A program made the position numbers and the translations under genes. From the NCBI RefSeq assembly GCF_001642955.1, contig NZ_LWSK01000052.1:1-40405 (forward strand): a stretch of DNA of 40,405 bases, given 5' to 3'. The stretch is from Rubripirellula obstinata. GTDB lineage: Bacteria > Planctomycetota > Planctomycetia > Pirellulales > Pirellulaceae. The notes below the pieces were generated by a model, which saw nothing but the letters and a program-made list of their open reading frames with translations, ran no database searches and had not been told where the DNA came from. Below are positions 1 to 8,392 of the stretch, in pieces. Position 1 is the stretch's first letter; each line of letters starts with the position of its first letter.

Positions 1-150
1 AAACGAACTAACACGTTTTTTCCGGGACCAAATCTCTTCACGGCGTTGGGCATCGCCCCGCGCGTAGTGCTAGCCCGAACGCGCGGGGCGATGCCCACGC
101 GGCTAAACGAACTAACACGTTTTTTCCGGGACCAAATCTCTTCACGGCCT
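1..150. repeat. Direct repeat flanking a GC-rich hairpin
   Basis: A 44-base sequence at 1-44 recurs without mismatch at 105-148. Between the copies lies an inverted repeat with 18-base arms, 47-64 (TGGGCATCGCCCCGCGCG) and 80-97. The same GGGCATCGCCCCGCGCG hairpin recurs near 29322, 36882 and, degenerate, 40073, so this is one member of a dispersed intergenic family. The window edge cuts off what lies to the left. No gene was seen in 1-176. Confidence 0.85.
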
Positions 151-176
151 ACGTCATGGCAATCATAACGCCCCTT

Positions 177-1586
177 TTAATCGTCCGTTTTGGCGACTGA
201 CAACTGTTTGAAATACGCGTCTGTTTCCGGGTCATGGCCTTGAATCATCAGCGTGCCTGATTCGACTTTCGATCCCTTTCTAGGGTTCTCGTTTGGCGGT
301 CGATCATCGTAAAAGTTACTGACCTGAATCCCCTGGACCCAGGCTGCCATGGTGGGCCCGTCGGCAACCAACAGCAGCGTCGACCAATCATCGATCAGCC
401 CTGCAACCAAGCGGGCGTTTTGCCGTTTGAAGAAACCGCCGGTTCCGTAGTCGGCTGGGACAAGAGGGTTTCCGCCTTCGGCTTGGTTACTGAGTTGGCA
501 TTCGTAGCCCATCATTTCCGAGCCCTCGATGCATCGGAAAAAGATGCCTGAATTCATTTCAGGTTTGGGCATTTTGAACTCGGCCAACAGCACAAAGTTG
601 CCATACGATTGCTTGGATTCTAATTGGTTCCGCCCGCCCTTGGCGTGTAACCAACCTTGGTCGTTGACCGAAAACTCGCCGGGCATTTTGGGATACTTCG
701 TCCACTGCGAAAGCTTTTTGTCGAGCGTGTTTTCCAGCCCAAGCGGTCGCAACCGAATCTCACGAAATTCAATGCTGCCCTTTTTGTGTTGCAAGCCAAT
801 TCGCCCTGCCGGGAAACCGATTTCGTCGGTGTACTCACAGACTCCTTCGCCTTCGATCGAAACCGTGATGTCATTTTCATTGACAACAATTTCCAGTGAT
901 CGCCAATCGTCGGTTGGCACTGTTTTCGATTGCGATTTCTGTTTGCCGACGACGCTGCCGGTTGGAAAGGCAGGGGCATTGTCGGCAAGATTGATTTCAA
1001 AACAGTCAACGCCGGAACCGTCGGGTTCCAGAGGCGTTCGCAGAAACACACCGCTATCGGTGTCTTTGCCGCAACGATATTGAAGTCGCAGTTCAAAATT
1101 CAACCAAGGCATCGACGTACACAACAACGACTCTTCTCCCCCGGTGACGGCAATCGTTTGATCTTTGACGGACCAATTCGCCGGGCCAGCGATCTCCCAA
1201 CCGTAAAGCGTGTGGCCGTCAAAAAGTCGGATCCAACCCTCGGCCGCAACTTCGGCTGGTAATCGGGCGGCCAACAATTGCTCGGCACTGGCTTCGTAGG
1301 ACTGCGGTGCCACGATCACTGGCGGTTTGGCAGTCGGGTTTTCGGTGATGGTTTGTTGTTTACAGCCGGTGGCTAGAATGATGACAAACAGGACCAGACA
1401 CGCAGCGAGCGGTTCCCTGTGCCGAAGCGGCGACAGCAACGCGGTCGCAGCCGATTCGCTGTCGGCCCTTCGGGGCTTCGCGTCGGAATGAACTTGTATC
1501 CTGGGGCTGACGCCCCAGGCTAAGTGCTGCCGCCACTTCGTGGCTGAGGTGCGGCTGACCAGCGGCGATCGCTTATTGCGTTTCAT
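177..1586 (-). CDS. DUF1080 (3-keto-disaccharide hydrolase-like) lipoprotein
   Basis: Predicted envelope lipoprotein of the DUF1080 / concanavalin-like fold family, which is abundant in planctomycetes and linked to polysaccharide breakdown. A hydrophobic stretch ending in LATGC is a good lipobox, so the mature protein probably starts at that Cys. Two DUF1080-type units follow: the first carries GWIRLFDGHTLYGWE and DSGVFLRTP, the second NSGIFFRCIEGSEMMGYECQ and GTGGFF. The ATG at 1586 overlaps the last codons of the upstream sulfotransferase gene, suggesting coupling. The roughly 55 residues before the lipobox are odd: they are Arg-rich and their DNA includes a GGGGCTGACGCCCCAGG palindrome resembling dispersed intergenic repeats. 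The real start may therefore be a later TTG near 1436, or the leader was altered by repeat insertion. The family call is firm; enzymatic activity is inferred. Confidence 0.82.
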   Translation of the reverse strand: MKRNKRSPLVSRTSATKWRQHLAWGVSPRIQVHSDAKPRRADSESAATALLSPLRHREPLAACLVLFVIILATGCKQQTITENPTAKPPVIVAPQSYEASAEQLLAARLPAEVAAEGWIRLFDGHTLYGWEIAGPANWSVKDQTIAVTGGEESLLCTSMPWLNFELRLQYRCGKDTDSGVFLRTPLEPDGSGVDCFEINLADNAPAFPTGSVVGKQKSQSKTVPTDDWRSLEIVVNENDITVSIEGEGVCEYTDEIGFPAGRIGLQHKKGSIEFREIRLRPLGLENTLDKKLSQWTKYPKMPGEFSVNDQGWLHAKGGRNQLESKQSYGNFVLLAEFKMPKPEMNSGIFFRCIEGSEMMGYECQLSNQAEGGNPLVPADYGTGGFFKRQNARLVAGLIDDWSTLLLVADGPTMAAWVQGIQVSNFYDDRPPNENPRKGSKVESGTLMIQGHDPETDAYFKQLSVAKTDD

Positions 1587-2763
1587 CGTATCCATACCTT
1601 TGAAAGTATTCTTGCCATGCTTGTTTAATCTTTGTCTCGTCTGCTTCGCTAAGGCTGTGCTTGTTGACTTCGTAGCCGCGATGTTCAGTATCAACCCAGG
1701 ACTGAAACGTCGGGCGAACAGACTCGAAGTCTGCGAGATGAAGCTTGTCGTAGATCCGCTGCAGAGTGCCGACGGGATCCTTGGTTAGTTCTTCGTAACT
1801 GATATCGATCATACGCCTGCTAGACATCTTGTCACGATCACGATGAAAAGCGTTATACATTCGCGAGAAGCATTCGATCACGTACTCGGGCAAATCATCC
1901 TCGCAAGGTTTCTGCATTGCTTGAACTTCGTCCAGGCTATTCCACAATCGACAAGTCGATGGATACAGCGCTCTTGGATCGCGAGTGATGTGAATGAACT
2001 TTGCATCGGGGAACGCCTCGGCCAGTTGAGCGATTCGGCCCGTGTGAGTTGGGCTCTTGATGATCAACGGTCGGCCCGTCGAGACGCTGACGGCAGCAAA
2101 AAAATGTCGCAGTTTTGTTAGCCAACGAAGGCGACTTTTCTGATCAATGCTGCTGAGGTCCAAGTAGTCAAGATCGACCGCTCCTTCATTCGGAAAAGCA
2201 ATCCGACGATAGGGTGACGGCAGCCCCAAATTCATCAGCGCAAACTCGTCTTCTTGCGGCCGGTCCCAACCGGCGGCCATGTTGTCCATCGGTCGCTTGC
2301 CCGGCAACAACCATGTCGCAAACCGCCGAAAGAACCACTGTGAAATGAGGAAATGGTGCGGTGCAAAACATTGGTAGGTGGACGGACTGCTGTAACGTTC
2401 GTCGCGGACCATCAATTCATGCAGCATCGTGGTGCCGCTTCGCCAATGCCCAACGATGAAGACGGGCGGCCCGTGCAGAACGGCTTGGGCGAGCCGTCGG
2501 CCAAAAAACAGTCGCTGAATCCCAGCCATGACGGTATTGAAGGGAGTCGCAATCGAAATGCTGATCAGCAACCCGAAACGGCTTGGATGAATTCTGAAAC
2601 GACCAGATTTCAGCAACGAAAACCACGCAACCGGTCGCATCCCGTGCCAAAACCGGGGCGAATAGAATGGATATCGATGGAACTGGGATGTCTCAGCCAA
2701 AAAACTGATCAGGGTAGCAGAGTTAGAAATCAAAAAACGAAGGAACCAAATCGGCTCACCCAC
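1573..2763 (-). CDS. Sulfotransferase (Sulfotransfer_3-type)
   Basis: Predicted PAPS-dependent sulfotransferase, transferring sulfate to a glycan or small-molecule hydroxyl. The 5'-phosphosulfate loop is FIVGHWRSGTTMLHELM, about residues 102-118, and the 3'-phosphate region is FIHITRDPRALYPS near the middle. The RYPFYSPRFWHGM segment (about residues 30-42) is, from memory, typical of planctomycete homologues and argues for the upstream GTG start at 2763 rather than the ATG at 2640 that would remove it. The hydrophobic segment GLLISISIATPF could associate with the membrane. The 3' end overlaps the DUF1080 gene start, so the two are probably cotranscribed. Sulfated-polysaccharide metabolism is a hallmark of this bacterial group, but the substrate is unknown. 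Confidence 0.88.
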   Translation of the reverse strand: MGEPIWFLRFLISNSATLISFLAETSQFHRYPFYSPRFWHGMRPVAWFSLLKSGRFRIHPSRFGLLISISIATPFNTVMAGIQRLFFGRRLAQAVLHGPPVFIVGHWRSGTTMLHELMVRDERYSSPSTYQCFAPHHFLISQWFFRRFATWLLPGKRPMDNMAAGWDRPQEDEFALMNLGLPSPYRRIAFPNEGAVDLDYLDLSSIDQKSRLRWLTKLRHFFAAVSVSTGRPLIIKSPTHTGRIAQLAEAFPDAKFIHITRDPRALYPSTCRLWNSLDEVQAMQKPCEDDLPEYVIECFSRMYNAFHRDRDKMSSRRMIDISYEELTKDPVGTLQRIYDKLHLADFESVRPTFQSWVDTEHRGYEVNKHSLSEADETKIKQAWQEYFQRYGYDETQ

Positions 2764-2849
2764 TGTAGTTGACTACCGGATGACCGTGCAGCGGGATAGA
2801 TTACTCGACACACCGATTGCCCGTTCGAACCCATGTTTTCCGAATCAAA

Positions 2850-3209
2850 ATGCCCCCGATCCCCATTCACAATTCAACTGACGATTCCGATTCCCCGGAA
2901 GCCCGCGAATTATCGATGGTGGATTTGCAGCGACATATCCGGGAAATGTACTTTGAAAAAGACGCCGCACGTGGCGTGGACGGTACTTTTATGTGGTTAA
3001 TGGAAGAAGTGGGCGAGCTAGCGTCGGCGCTGCGGGGCGACGATCAAGAAAACTTGGCCGAAGAGTTCGCTGACGTGATCGCTTGGTTGGCCACAATCGC
3101 CAACGTCGCCGGCGTTGACCTCAATGCGGCATTGGTCGCCAAGTACGGAAGCGGTTGCCCTGGCTGTTCTCGGTTGGTTTGCCAATGCCCCAACAGCGAG
3201 AAACCTTAG
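2850..3209 (+). CDS. MazG-like nucleotide pyrophosphohydrolase
   Basis: All-alpha NTP pyrophosphohydrolase of the MazG superfamily, expected to hydrolyse non-canonical or surplus nucleoside triphosphates in the cytoplasm. The metal-binding helices are visible: WLMEEVGELASAL gives the EExxE motif and EEFADVIAWLATIA supplies the second acidic motif. At 119 residues it is a single-domain member. After the helical core the tail carries a Cys cluster, GCPGCSRLVCQC, that could bind zinc. The ATG at 2850 was chosen; a TTG at 2817 gives a longer form and an ATG at 2916 begins at the conserved region. It ends 2 bases before the GTG of the next gene, so the two are probably coupled, although no functional link is obvious. 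Confidence 0.85.
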   Translation: MPPIPIHNSTDDSDSPEARELSMVDLQRHIREMYFEKDAARGVDGTFMWLMEEVGELASALRGDDQENLAEEFADVIAWLATIANVAGVDLNAALVAKYGSGCPGCSRLVCQCPNSEKP

Positions 3210-3211
3210 CC

Positions 3212-5416
3212 GTGAATCGTAGCCAAATTTGGATCTTTGCGGTTCTGTTGGCCGGATGGAATGGAGCTGCGCTGACCGCAATTGTGGCCGCTGCGGAAGA
3301 TCAGGCGGCTGCTAAATCCGCCAACGTGATCGCATCGGCTGGCCTCGATGGGCACTACCGCGTCGGACGCTGGACAGGCATTCGTTTGGCAGAAATCAAT
3401 TCGGCCGATACCGTGATCCAGACTCGTGATGGCGACGGCGTTCGAGTCGACTTCAAAAGCCGGATGACTGCGGATGGTCCGTCGGATTGGGTTTACGTTC
3501 TTCCTGGCAGCGAAGCCGCGCCGTTGTCGGTCGTTCGCGATGGTGAAACGATCTTGAAAGATCGATTGCCGACAGTGGGTTCGCCCAGCCGCGGACCCGC
3601 AATGCTTCCCGTCGACATGCCCTGGACCGTGGTCTTTGGCGACCCATTGGGGCTGGACAAAATCGGCAAAAATGAACTCCTTCGCCGCGCCGCAACCGTG
3701 GCGGTCACTGTCCCCGAATCGGCCAGCGACTTACCCGATGCAGCGATCGGATATGACGCGATCGACGTGATGCTGGTCACCGGCAGCGGCGCAGACGTCT
3801 TGTCACAACTGGATCAGACGCAAGCCGACGCGGTCGTGGGTTGGGTGAAGTCCGGCGGACGCATGGTAATGACGCTTGGACAATCAGCACCCGACTTACT
3901 CGCCGCAGCACCCTGGCTAAGTGAACTGCTGCCCTTTGATCCTTCACAAATCGTTTCGATCAATCCCTCGGCAATCGAGACCTACACCGCGACCCAAACC
4001 CAGCTTGATTCGTTCGATGGAATCAAGCTTCCGCGTGAGAGCGGCAAAGTGTTGGTGATGGGCCGAACCAATCGGCGAACAATCACACCGATTGCATCTC
4101 AGTTCAATGTTGGTTTCGGAACCGTCGTGGTCGTCGCAGCCGATTTGGACGCGGAACCTTTTCTTGACTGGCCCCAGCGGTTTGATTTCGTCACCGCGAT
4201 GACGGGCGACAGTGTTTTGCCGCCCGATGCAGCCGACAAAGTTCAATCACGGCGAACCGCCTACGACGATTTGGCCGGTCAACTTCGCATGACGCTGGAC
4301 CAATTTCCGATTCGCCGCGGCGCGGGTTTTTCAGTCATCGCACTGATCTTGCTGGGACTGATCGCGCTCATCGGGCCGCTTGATTATTTGCTGATCAACC
4401 GAGTTTTGGGCCGACCACTGCTCGGTTGGATCAGTTTCCCGGTGACCGCCATCGCGATCTCGGGCTTGCTGGTGTGGCAATCGCTTCCCGACGCCAAGCG
4501 AGTCTCGTCGAATGAAGATCAGCCCAAAGGAATCCAGTGCAATCGAGTCGAGTTTATCGACATCGACGCCGTCAGCGATCCCGTCATCGGACGCGGGGAA
4601 TCCATTAACTTCTTTTACACGCATGACGCGGGCAGCTATGACGTCAACATCGCGATGGATGACGACATGCAAGCGATGGCGACCAACATCTCGTCCTCCG
4701 CGGCAGCCTTTGGTTATCCCGGCCAGTCCTTTGGTGGGATTCAAATTGGACTCGAAGACACTCGCTTGCCCGCGTATGACGCAACCAGTGATCTGGATCA
4801 CGATCCTAGTCTGCCGTTGTTAACTGGGCTGCCGTTGGCACCGCGCAGCAGCAAGGGTTTCTTTCACCGTTTTAGTTTTCGCGGCGAGTTGTCGTCACAA
4901 GTTGAATTGCGTCGCCGCCGTGGCAGCGAATTACTGCAGGGCGAACTGGTCAATCCGCTGCCGGTCGATTTGCTCGATGGAATGTTGATCTTTCGCAATT
5001 GGGTTTACCTATTGCCCACACGTTTCAAGGCCGGCGGACGCGTCGGTTCACTGAAGGAACTGCGTCAAAAGAATTTCAGGTGGTTGTTGTCGCGGCAGCA
5101 AGCGATTGAAAGTTCATCGCAAACCGAAGCTTGGGACCCGGGGCAAACCAATGACCTGCGACGGCTAGCCGAAGTGTTGATGTTCCACCAAGCCGTCGGC
5201 GGAACCACCTACACACAACTGAAACATGAACCGCTATCGCATCTCGATCTAAGTGACGCCCTAACCAGCGATCGATGCATCCTGATGGGGCGGCTGGAAA
5301 CTTCGCTGACCAATGTGAACGTCAAGTCAACGATGATTGATGAACCGATTCAACCGGGCGGAGAAACACTATCACTGTTACGAGTCGTGTTGCCGGTGGT
5401 CACAGCCAAGCGATAG
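3212..5416 (+). CDS. Large membrane-anchored protein, unknown function
   Basis: Secreted or envelope protein of 734 residues that I do not assign to a named family. It starts with a signal-like segment (IWIFAVLLAGWNGAALTAIV), followed by a large extracytoplasmic region. A stretch around DAIDVMLVTGSGADVL to VVGWVKSGGRMVMTLG resembles the Rossmann-like, amidotransferase-type core found in DUF4350 and GldG-like ABC accessory proteins; that comparison is inference. Two adjacent membrane helices lie at about residues 371-395 and 403-424, followed by a long C-terminal region. The GTG at 3212 lies 2 bases after the mazG-like stop. The next plus-strand gene, 245 bases on, is an ABC ATPase, so it may act with that transporter. 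No permease is visible in the window. Confidence 0.7.
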   Translation: MNRSQIWIFAVLLAGWNGAALTAIVAAAEDQAAAKSANVIASAGLDGHYRVGRWTGIRLAEINSADTVIQTRDGDGVRVDFKSRMTADGPSDWVYVLPGSEAAPLSVVRDGETILKDRLPTVGSPSRGPAMLPVDMPWTVVFGDPLGLDKIGKNELLRRAATVAVTVPESASDLPDAAIGYDAIDVMLVTGSGADVLSQLDQTQADAVVGWVKSGGRMVMTLGQSAPDLLAAAPWLSELLPFDPSQIVSINPSAIETYTATQTQLDSFDGIKLPRESGKVLVMGRTNRRTITPIASQFNVGFGTVVVVAADLDAEPFLDWPQRFDFVTAMTGDSVLPPDAADKVQSRRTAYDDLAGQLRMTLDQFPIRRGAGFSVIALILLGLIALIGPLDYLLINRVLGRPLLGWISFPVTAIAISGLLVWQSLPDAKRVSSNEDQPKGIQCNRVEFIDIDAVSDPVIGRGESINFFYTHDAGSYDVNIAMDDDMQAMATNISSSAAAFGYPGQSFGGIQIGLEDTRLPAYDATSDLDHDPSLPLLTGLPLAPRSSKGFFHRFSFRGELSSQVELRRRRGSELLQGELVNPLPVDLLDGMLIFRNWVYLLPTRFKAGGRVGSLKELRQKNFRWLLSRQQAIESSSQTEAWDPGQTNDLRRLAEVLMFHQAVGGTTYTQLKHEPLSHLDLSDALTSDRCILMGRLETSLTNVNVKSTMIDEPIQPGGETLSLLRVVLPVVTAKR

Positions 5417-5453
5417 GTCGAACGCATTTTGAGAATTGATGCGATGGCGAGGA

Positions 5454-5513
5454 TAACCACGAATGTTGTGACCGCCTGTTATCCGTGGTCCCGCGAAAGC
5501 CATCCGTGGTTAA
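5454..5513. repeat. CCACGGAT palindromic repeat, copy A (one arm lost)
   Basis: One complete arm, 5483-5509, reads CCGTGGTCCCGCGAAAGCCA and continues ATCCGTGG. The opposite arm is reduced to a short TAACCACGA remnant at about 5454-5463. The centre (ATGTTGTGACCGC) is the reverse complement of the GCAGTCACAACAT centre in copies B, C and D, so this copy is inserted in the opposite orientation. It lies 38 bases after a stop codon. Confidence 0.8.
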
Positions 5514-5524
5514 CTCTTCGTTGT

Positions 5525-5565
5525 AGCCGGTTTTTTGCTGGCCACAAAAGGCACAGAAGACACAA
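5525..5565. repeat. CCACAAAAGGCACAGAAGACAC-type intergenic repeat
   Basis: The stretch around 5540-5565 reads CCACAAAAGGCACAGAAGAC and is a single arm of a repeat type that I recall as widespread in environmental bacterial genomes. No matching arm was found nearby. It sits between copy A of the CCACGGAT repeat and the ABC ATPase gene. Confidence 0.4.
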
Positions 5566-5661
5566 TGAACCCGCTTCGAGGAAACTTGGTGATCCATTAA
5601 CATGATTCCGACGTAGAAATTCCGCCGAGATCACTTTTCCAAACGCATCTGAAACTCCACC

Positions 5662-6600
5662 ATGATCAAAACCGTTGACCTGACCAAGAAATACGGCGAC
5701 GCGTTCGCGATCAAGAGCATTGATTTGAACTTGGATCCGGGTGATTTGTTTGGGTTCATTGGGCCAAACGGGGCAGGGAAGACGACGACGATGCGGATCA
5801 TCGCAACGTTGTTGGAACCCAGTTGGGGTGAAGCCTACGTGTGTGATTACAGCGTTCACACATCGCCCAAGGAAATTCGCCGCTTGGTCGGTTATATGCC
5901 CGACTTCTTTGGCGTTTACGACGACATGACGGTGGTCGAGTATCTGGAATTCTTTGCGGCTTCGTATCGCATCGGCGGTGAGACGCGCCGCAAGCGTGTC
6001 AACGAAATGCTGGACATTGTTGACTTGGATTTCAAGCGAGACGCGTACGCCAATACGTTGTCTCGCGGACAAACACAGCGACTTGGACTCGCACGCACGT
6101 TGCTGCATGACCCGCAAGTGCTGCTGCTTGACGAACCTTTGTCAGGCTTGGATCCGCGGGCTCGGATTGAGATGCGAAACCTGCTTCGCAAACTTGGTGA
6201 GATGGGGAAGACGGTGATCGTTAGCAGTCACATTCTGCCCGAGCTTGCCGATGTGTGTAACAAGATCGGCATCATCGATAAGGGCGAACTGAAACAGAAC
6301 GCCACCAAGCAGGAAGTCATCCGAATGGTTCGGCAGCACACCGTGTTGGTGATCGAACCAGCGTTACCTGAAAAGATGGATGAAATTTCAGGACTACTTT
6401 CCGATCACGCACTGGTCCAAGGATGCGAGACCGGTGACGGAGCGGTGCGAGTGGTGCTAAAGAGCGACGCGCAGGACTACAGCGAGCTGCCACGATTACT
6501 GATCCACAACGGAATCGACTTAAAGAGTTTCCGCGAAGAAGAGCTGGATCTCGAATCAGCCTTCATGGCGCTGACCAAGGGCACCAGCACACGAATGTAG
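5662..6600 (+). CDS. ABC transporter ATP-binding protein (ABC-2 / GldA-like)
   Basis: Cytoplasmic ATPase of an ABC exporter, 312 residues. Walker A is GPNGAGKTTT (about residues 34-43), Walker B is VLLLDEPLSGLD and the H-loop is SSH. The signature reads LSRGQTQRL instead of the usual LSGGQ, as in some ABC-2 type ATPases. The C-terminal extension after the H-loop (about residues 200-312), ending EEELDLESAFMALTKG, is typical of drug, antibiotic or gliding-motility-type exporters. No permease gene is adjacent; the only membrane partner candidate is the gene at 3212-5416. The ATG at 5662 is well placed for Walker A. A short sequence matching the 3' end of this gene recurs at 20511-20541 beside another copy of the repeat that follows this gene. 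Confidence 0.92.
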   Translation: MIKTVDLTKKYGDAFAIKSIDLNLDPGDLFGFIGPNGAGKTTTMRIIATLLEPSWGEAYVCDYSVHTSPKEIRRLVGYMPDFFGVYDDMTVVEYLEFFAASYRIGGETRRKRVNEMLDIVDLDFKRDAYANTLSRGQTQRLGLARTLLHDPQVLLLDEPLSGLDPRARIEMRNLLRKLGEMGKTVIVSSHILPELADVCNKIGIIDKGELKQNATKQEVIRMVRQHTVLVIEPALPEKMDEISGLLSDHALVQGCETGDGAVRVVLKSDAQDYSELPRLLIHNGIDLKSFREEELDLESAFMALTKGTSTRM

Positions 6601-6620
6601 ATGTCGAGGATAGGCGAGGA

Positions 6621-6702
6621 TAACCACGGATGGCTTTCGCGGGACCACGAATTATTGGGCAGTCACAACATCCGTGGTTCCGCGAAAGCCATCCGTGGTT
6701 AA
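6621..6702. repeat. CCACGGAT palindromic repeat, copy B
   Basis: Arms at 6624-6650 and 6672-6698 pair over 25 of 27 positions, one exception being a G opposite T that can wobble-pair. The loop contains GCAGTCACAACAT, shared with copies C and D. It starts 21 bases after the ABC ATPase stop codon and could act as an mRNA 3'-end hairpin. Confidence 0.9.
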
Positions 6703-6884
6703 TTTTTCTCCGATGTTGCCCGATCTAATTCCGCAGCCGCTAAAACCCGCAGGGTGCGATTAGTAAACCGAAAGTGCCGAAAGTTTCGCGAACACTCGAA
6801 CCACTGACGTGCCGAAAGGTAGAAGCACCGGCAATACGCTGAATGTCATCCTTTACGCTGCGTTTCCGAGACGATACTCAATTC

Positions 6885-7598
6885 ATGCACCGATCAAGCT
6901 ACGTAACGTTTGTCGTCTGCATGCTACTGAGCATCACGTTGTCTGCGACGCAAGCCTCTGCCCAGACGCTCGACGACAACGGGCTTTGGTTCGCTGCGTT
7001 TGGGAACGGGACGATCGAGTCGACGTCTGATCGTTCAACACCGCTTCTGTGGTGGTTTGACGCTCACTACCGACTACGTGATGACAGCGACGGATTCAAC
7101 CAAAGTATCCTTAGGCCAGGACTGGGCATATCTTTGGTCCAGGATCAAGCCTTGTGGGCGGGATATGCGTGGATTCGCACATCGCCAACTAGCGGTTCAG
7201 CAGACTTTGATGAGAATCGATTCTGGCAGCAATGGACGGCGACTCCGTCCGCGGGCGATTATCGATTTCTGCACCGAAGTCGGTTTGAACAACGCTGGGT
7301 CGAGACCGGTGATGACGTCGGTCTGCGTTGGCGTCAATTGCATCGTGCGCAGAAGATCATCACGAACTGCCCGCAATGGTCGCTGATTGCGTGGGATGAA
7401 GTTTTCTTCAACTTAAACGACACTGACTGGGGAGCCGATGCGGGTCTCGATCAAAACCGCGCTTTCCTCGGGTTCGGGTACAAGTCTTGCCCGCACGCCC
7501 CAGTCCGCACCGAGATCGGTTACCTCAATCAATTCATCAACAACCAGGGCGGAAACGACGGAATGAACCACATTCTGTCGATCAACTTCTTTTTCTAA
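6885..7598 (+). CDS. DUF2490-type outer-membrane beta-barrel protein
   Basis: Predicted exported protein of 237 residues. A signal peptide (hydrophobic VTFVVCMLLSITLSAT, then ASAQT) favours the ATG at 6885 over the in-frame ATG at 6843, which would add 14 polar residues. The mature part has alternating aromatic and polar strands (WFDAHYRLRDD, ALWAGYAWIRT, NRFWQQWTA, YRFLHRSRFEQRW) and ends HILSINFFF, the terminal-Phe pattern of outer-membrane barrels. RFEQRW and GYAWIRT recall the DUF2490 family, whose function is unknown. It stands alone between repeat copies B and C. The fold class is well supported; substrate or role cannot be stated. Confidence 0.75.
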   Translation: MHRSSYVTFVVCMLLSITLSATQASAQTLDDNGLWFAAFGNGTIESTSDRSTPLLWWFDAHYRLRDDSDGFNQSILRPGLGISLVQDQALWAGYAWIRTSPTSGSADFDENRFWQQWTATPSAGDYRFLHRSRFEQRWVETGDDVGLRWRQLHRAQKIITNCPQWSLIAWDEVFFNLNDTDWGADAGLDQNRAFLGFGYKSCPHAPVRTEIGYLNQFINNQGGNDGMNHILSINFFF

Positions 7599-7604
7599 AA
7601 TCGC

Positions 7605-7663
7605 AACCACGGATACTTCGCAGTCACAACATCCGTGGTTCTGCGAAAGCCATCCGTGGTTAA
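7605..7663. repeat. CCACGGAT palindromic repeat, copy C (one arm shortened)
   Basis: The full arm 7633-7659 reads CCGTGGTTCTGCGAAAGCCA and continues ATCCGTGG. The other arm is cut down to AACCACGGATACTTCG. The centre GCAGTCACAACAT is shared with copies B and D. It starts 7 bases after the preceding stop codon. Confidence 0.85.
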
Positions 7664-7749
7664 CTTTCCTTCGTTACAGAATCGAATGTTCGCCCCCGAT
7701 TCGACTGGACACGATCGCCACACCAAGAGACGCGTTCTTACCGACGCTA

Positions 7750-7929
7750 TCAAGCTTCGTCCCATCCCCAATCAGCGGTTTCCAAATTCGCTACATCACC
7801 CCTTCCGATCGTCCCGTTACTCTCGGCACGAACGGTCGCCGCGGCGATCAAAATCGAAAGCATCCAAACTACAATTGCCAATCGCTTTACAACTACTAAT
7901 CGCTGCGTGATCATCTGACTGTTCCCCAT
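7750..7929 (-). pseudogene. Truncated copy of the 5' end of the Hint-protein gene
   Basis: Reading minus from the ATG at 7929 gives 59 residues starting MGNSQMITQRLVVVKRLAIV and ending ETADWGWDEA before a TGA. This matches the first 59 residues of the 665-residue Hint-domain protein at 18250-20247. At DNA level 7754-7929 aligns with 20072-20247 without gaps, with 8 differences in 176 bases. Similarity continues upstream of the start codon to about 7992 / 20312, so the copied block includes the leader. It keeps the complete signal peptide and then stops exactly where similarity ends. It is either a dead fragment or a short secreted peptide; the abrupt end favours a fragment. Confidence 0.85.
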
Positions 7930-8001
7930 GCTCCAGACTAGGCCACCTCAACCCTTGGGTCTAACGCACTTTAGGCTTGGCGGCAACAAAAATCTTGCTG
8001 A

Positions 8002-8286
8002 TTGTTCAAAGGTGTTCACGCACGCTCCTGGACGCAAAGGGTTGTGAAGTGGGCAATCCTTCAAAGGCAGGCTACCGACAACCTTGGTGGCACACGGCTT
8101 TTTGGTGATCAATGCATCATTGGGTTAGCCAAAACTCCGTCCGAGCTTCTTTGTCCATGTTGCACCGAAACCGAATCCTGTCCCACCGCCCTGACCGATG
8201 GCGAACAGGTGGTCGAACTCAGCGAGTCTTTCGAGAAGATGTCTTATCGCTGTAGAAACGAAATCGTGCGGGAAATGAATAGGTGA
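8002..8286 (+). other. Orphan reading frame, coding status doubtful
   Basis: A 94-codon frame with a non-ATG start and no ribosome-binding site that I can see. The translation contains a Cys-rich ELLCPCCTETESCP and a C-terminal half that looks somewhat protein-like, but no family is recognised. Its stop codon lies within the first bases of a palindromic repeat (8284-8359). It could be the eroded remainder of a gene. The rest of 7664-8392 holds only the Hint-gene fragment and the repeat. Confidence 0.2.
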
Positions 8287-8359
8287 ACCACAGAGACACA
8301 GAGCTTTTGGATTTGATTCCTTTCAACAACTCTGTGCCCCTCTGTGTCTCAGTGGTTTC
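8285..8359. repeat. ACCACAGAGACACAGAG palindromic repeat
   Basis: Left arm GAACCACAGAGACACAGAG at 8285-8303 and right arm CTCTGTGTCTCAGTGGTTTC at 8340-8359 form an imperfect hairpin. A related copy lies at 21884-21979. It sits 34 bases from the 3' end of the giant minus-strand gene, where it could serve as a transcript-end structure. Confidence 0.8.
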
Positions 8360-8392
8360 AGCTCACCAATAGGAGACTATGCAAGATCCTTG

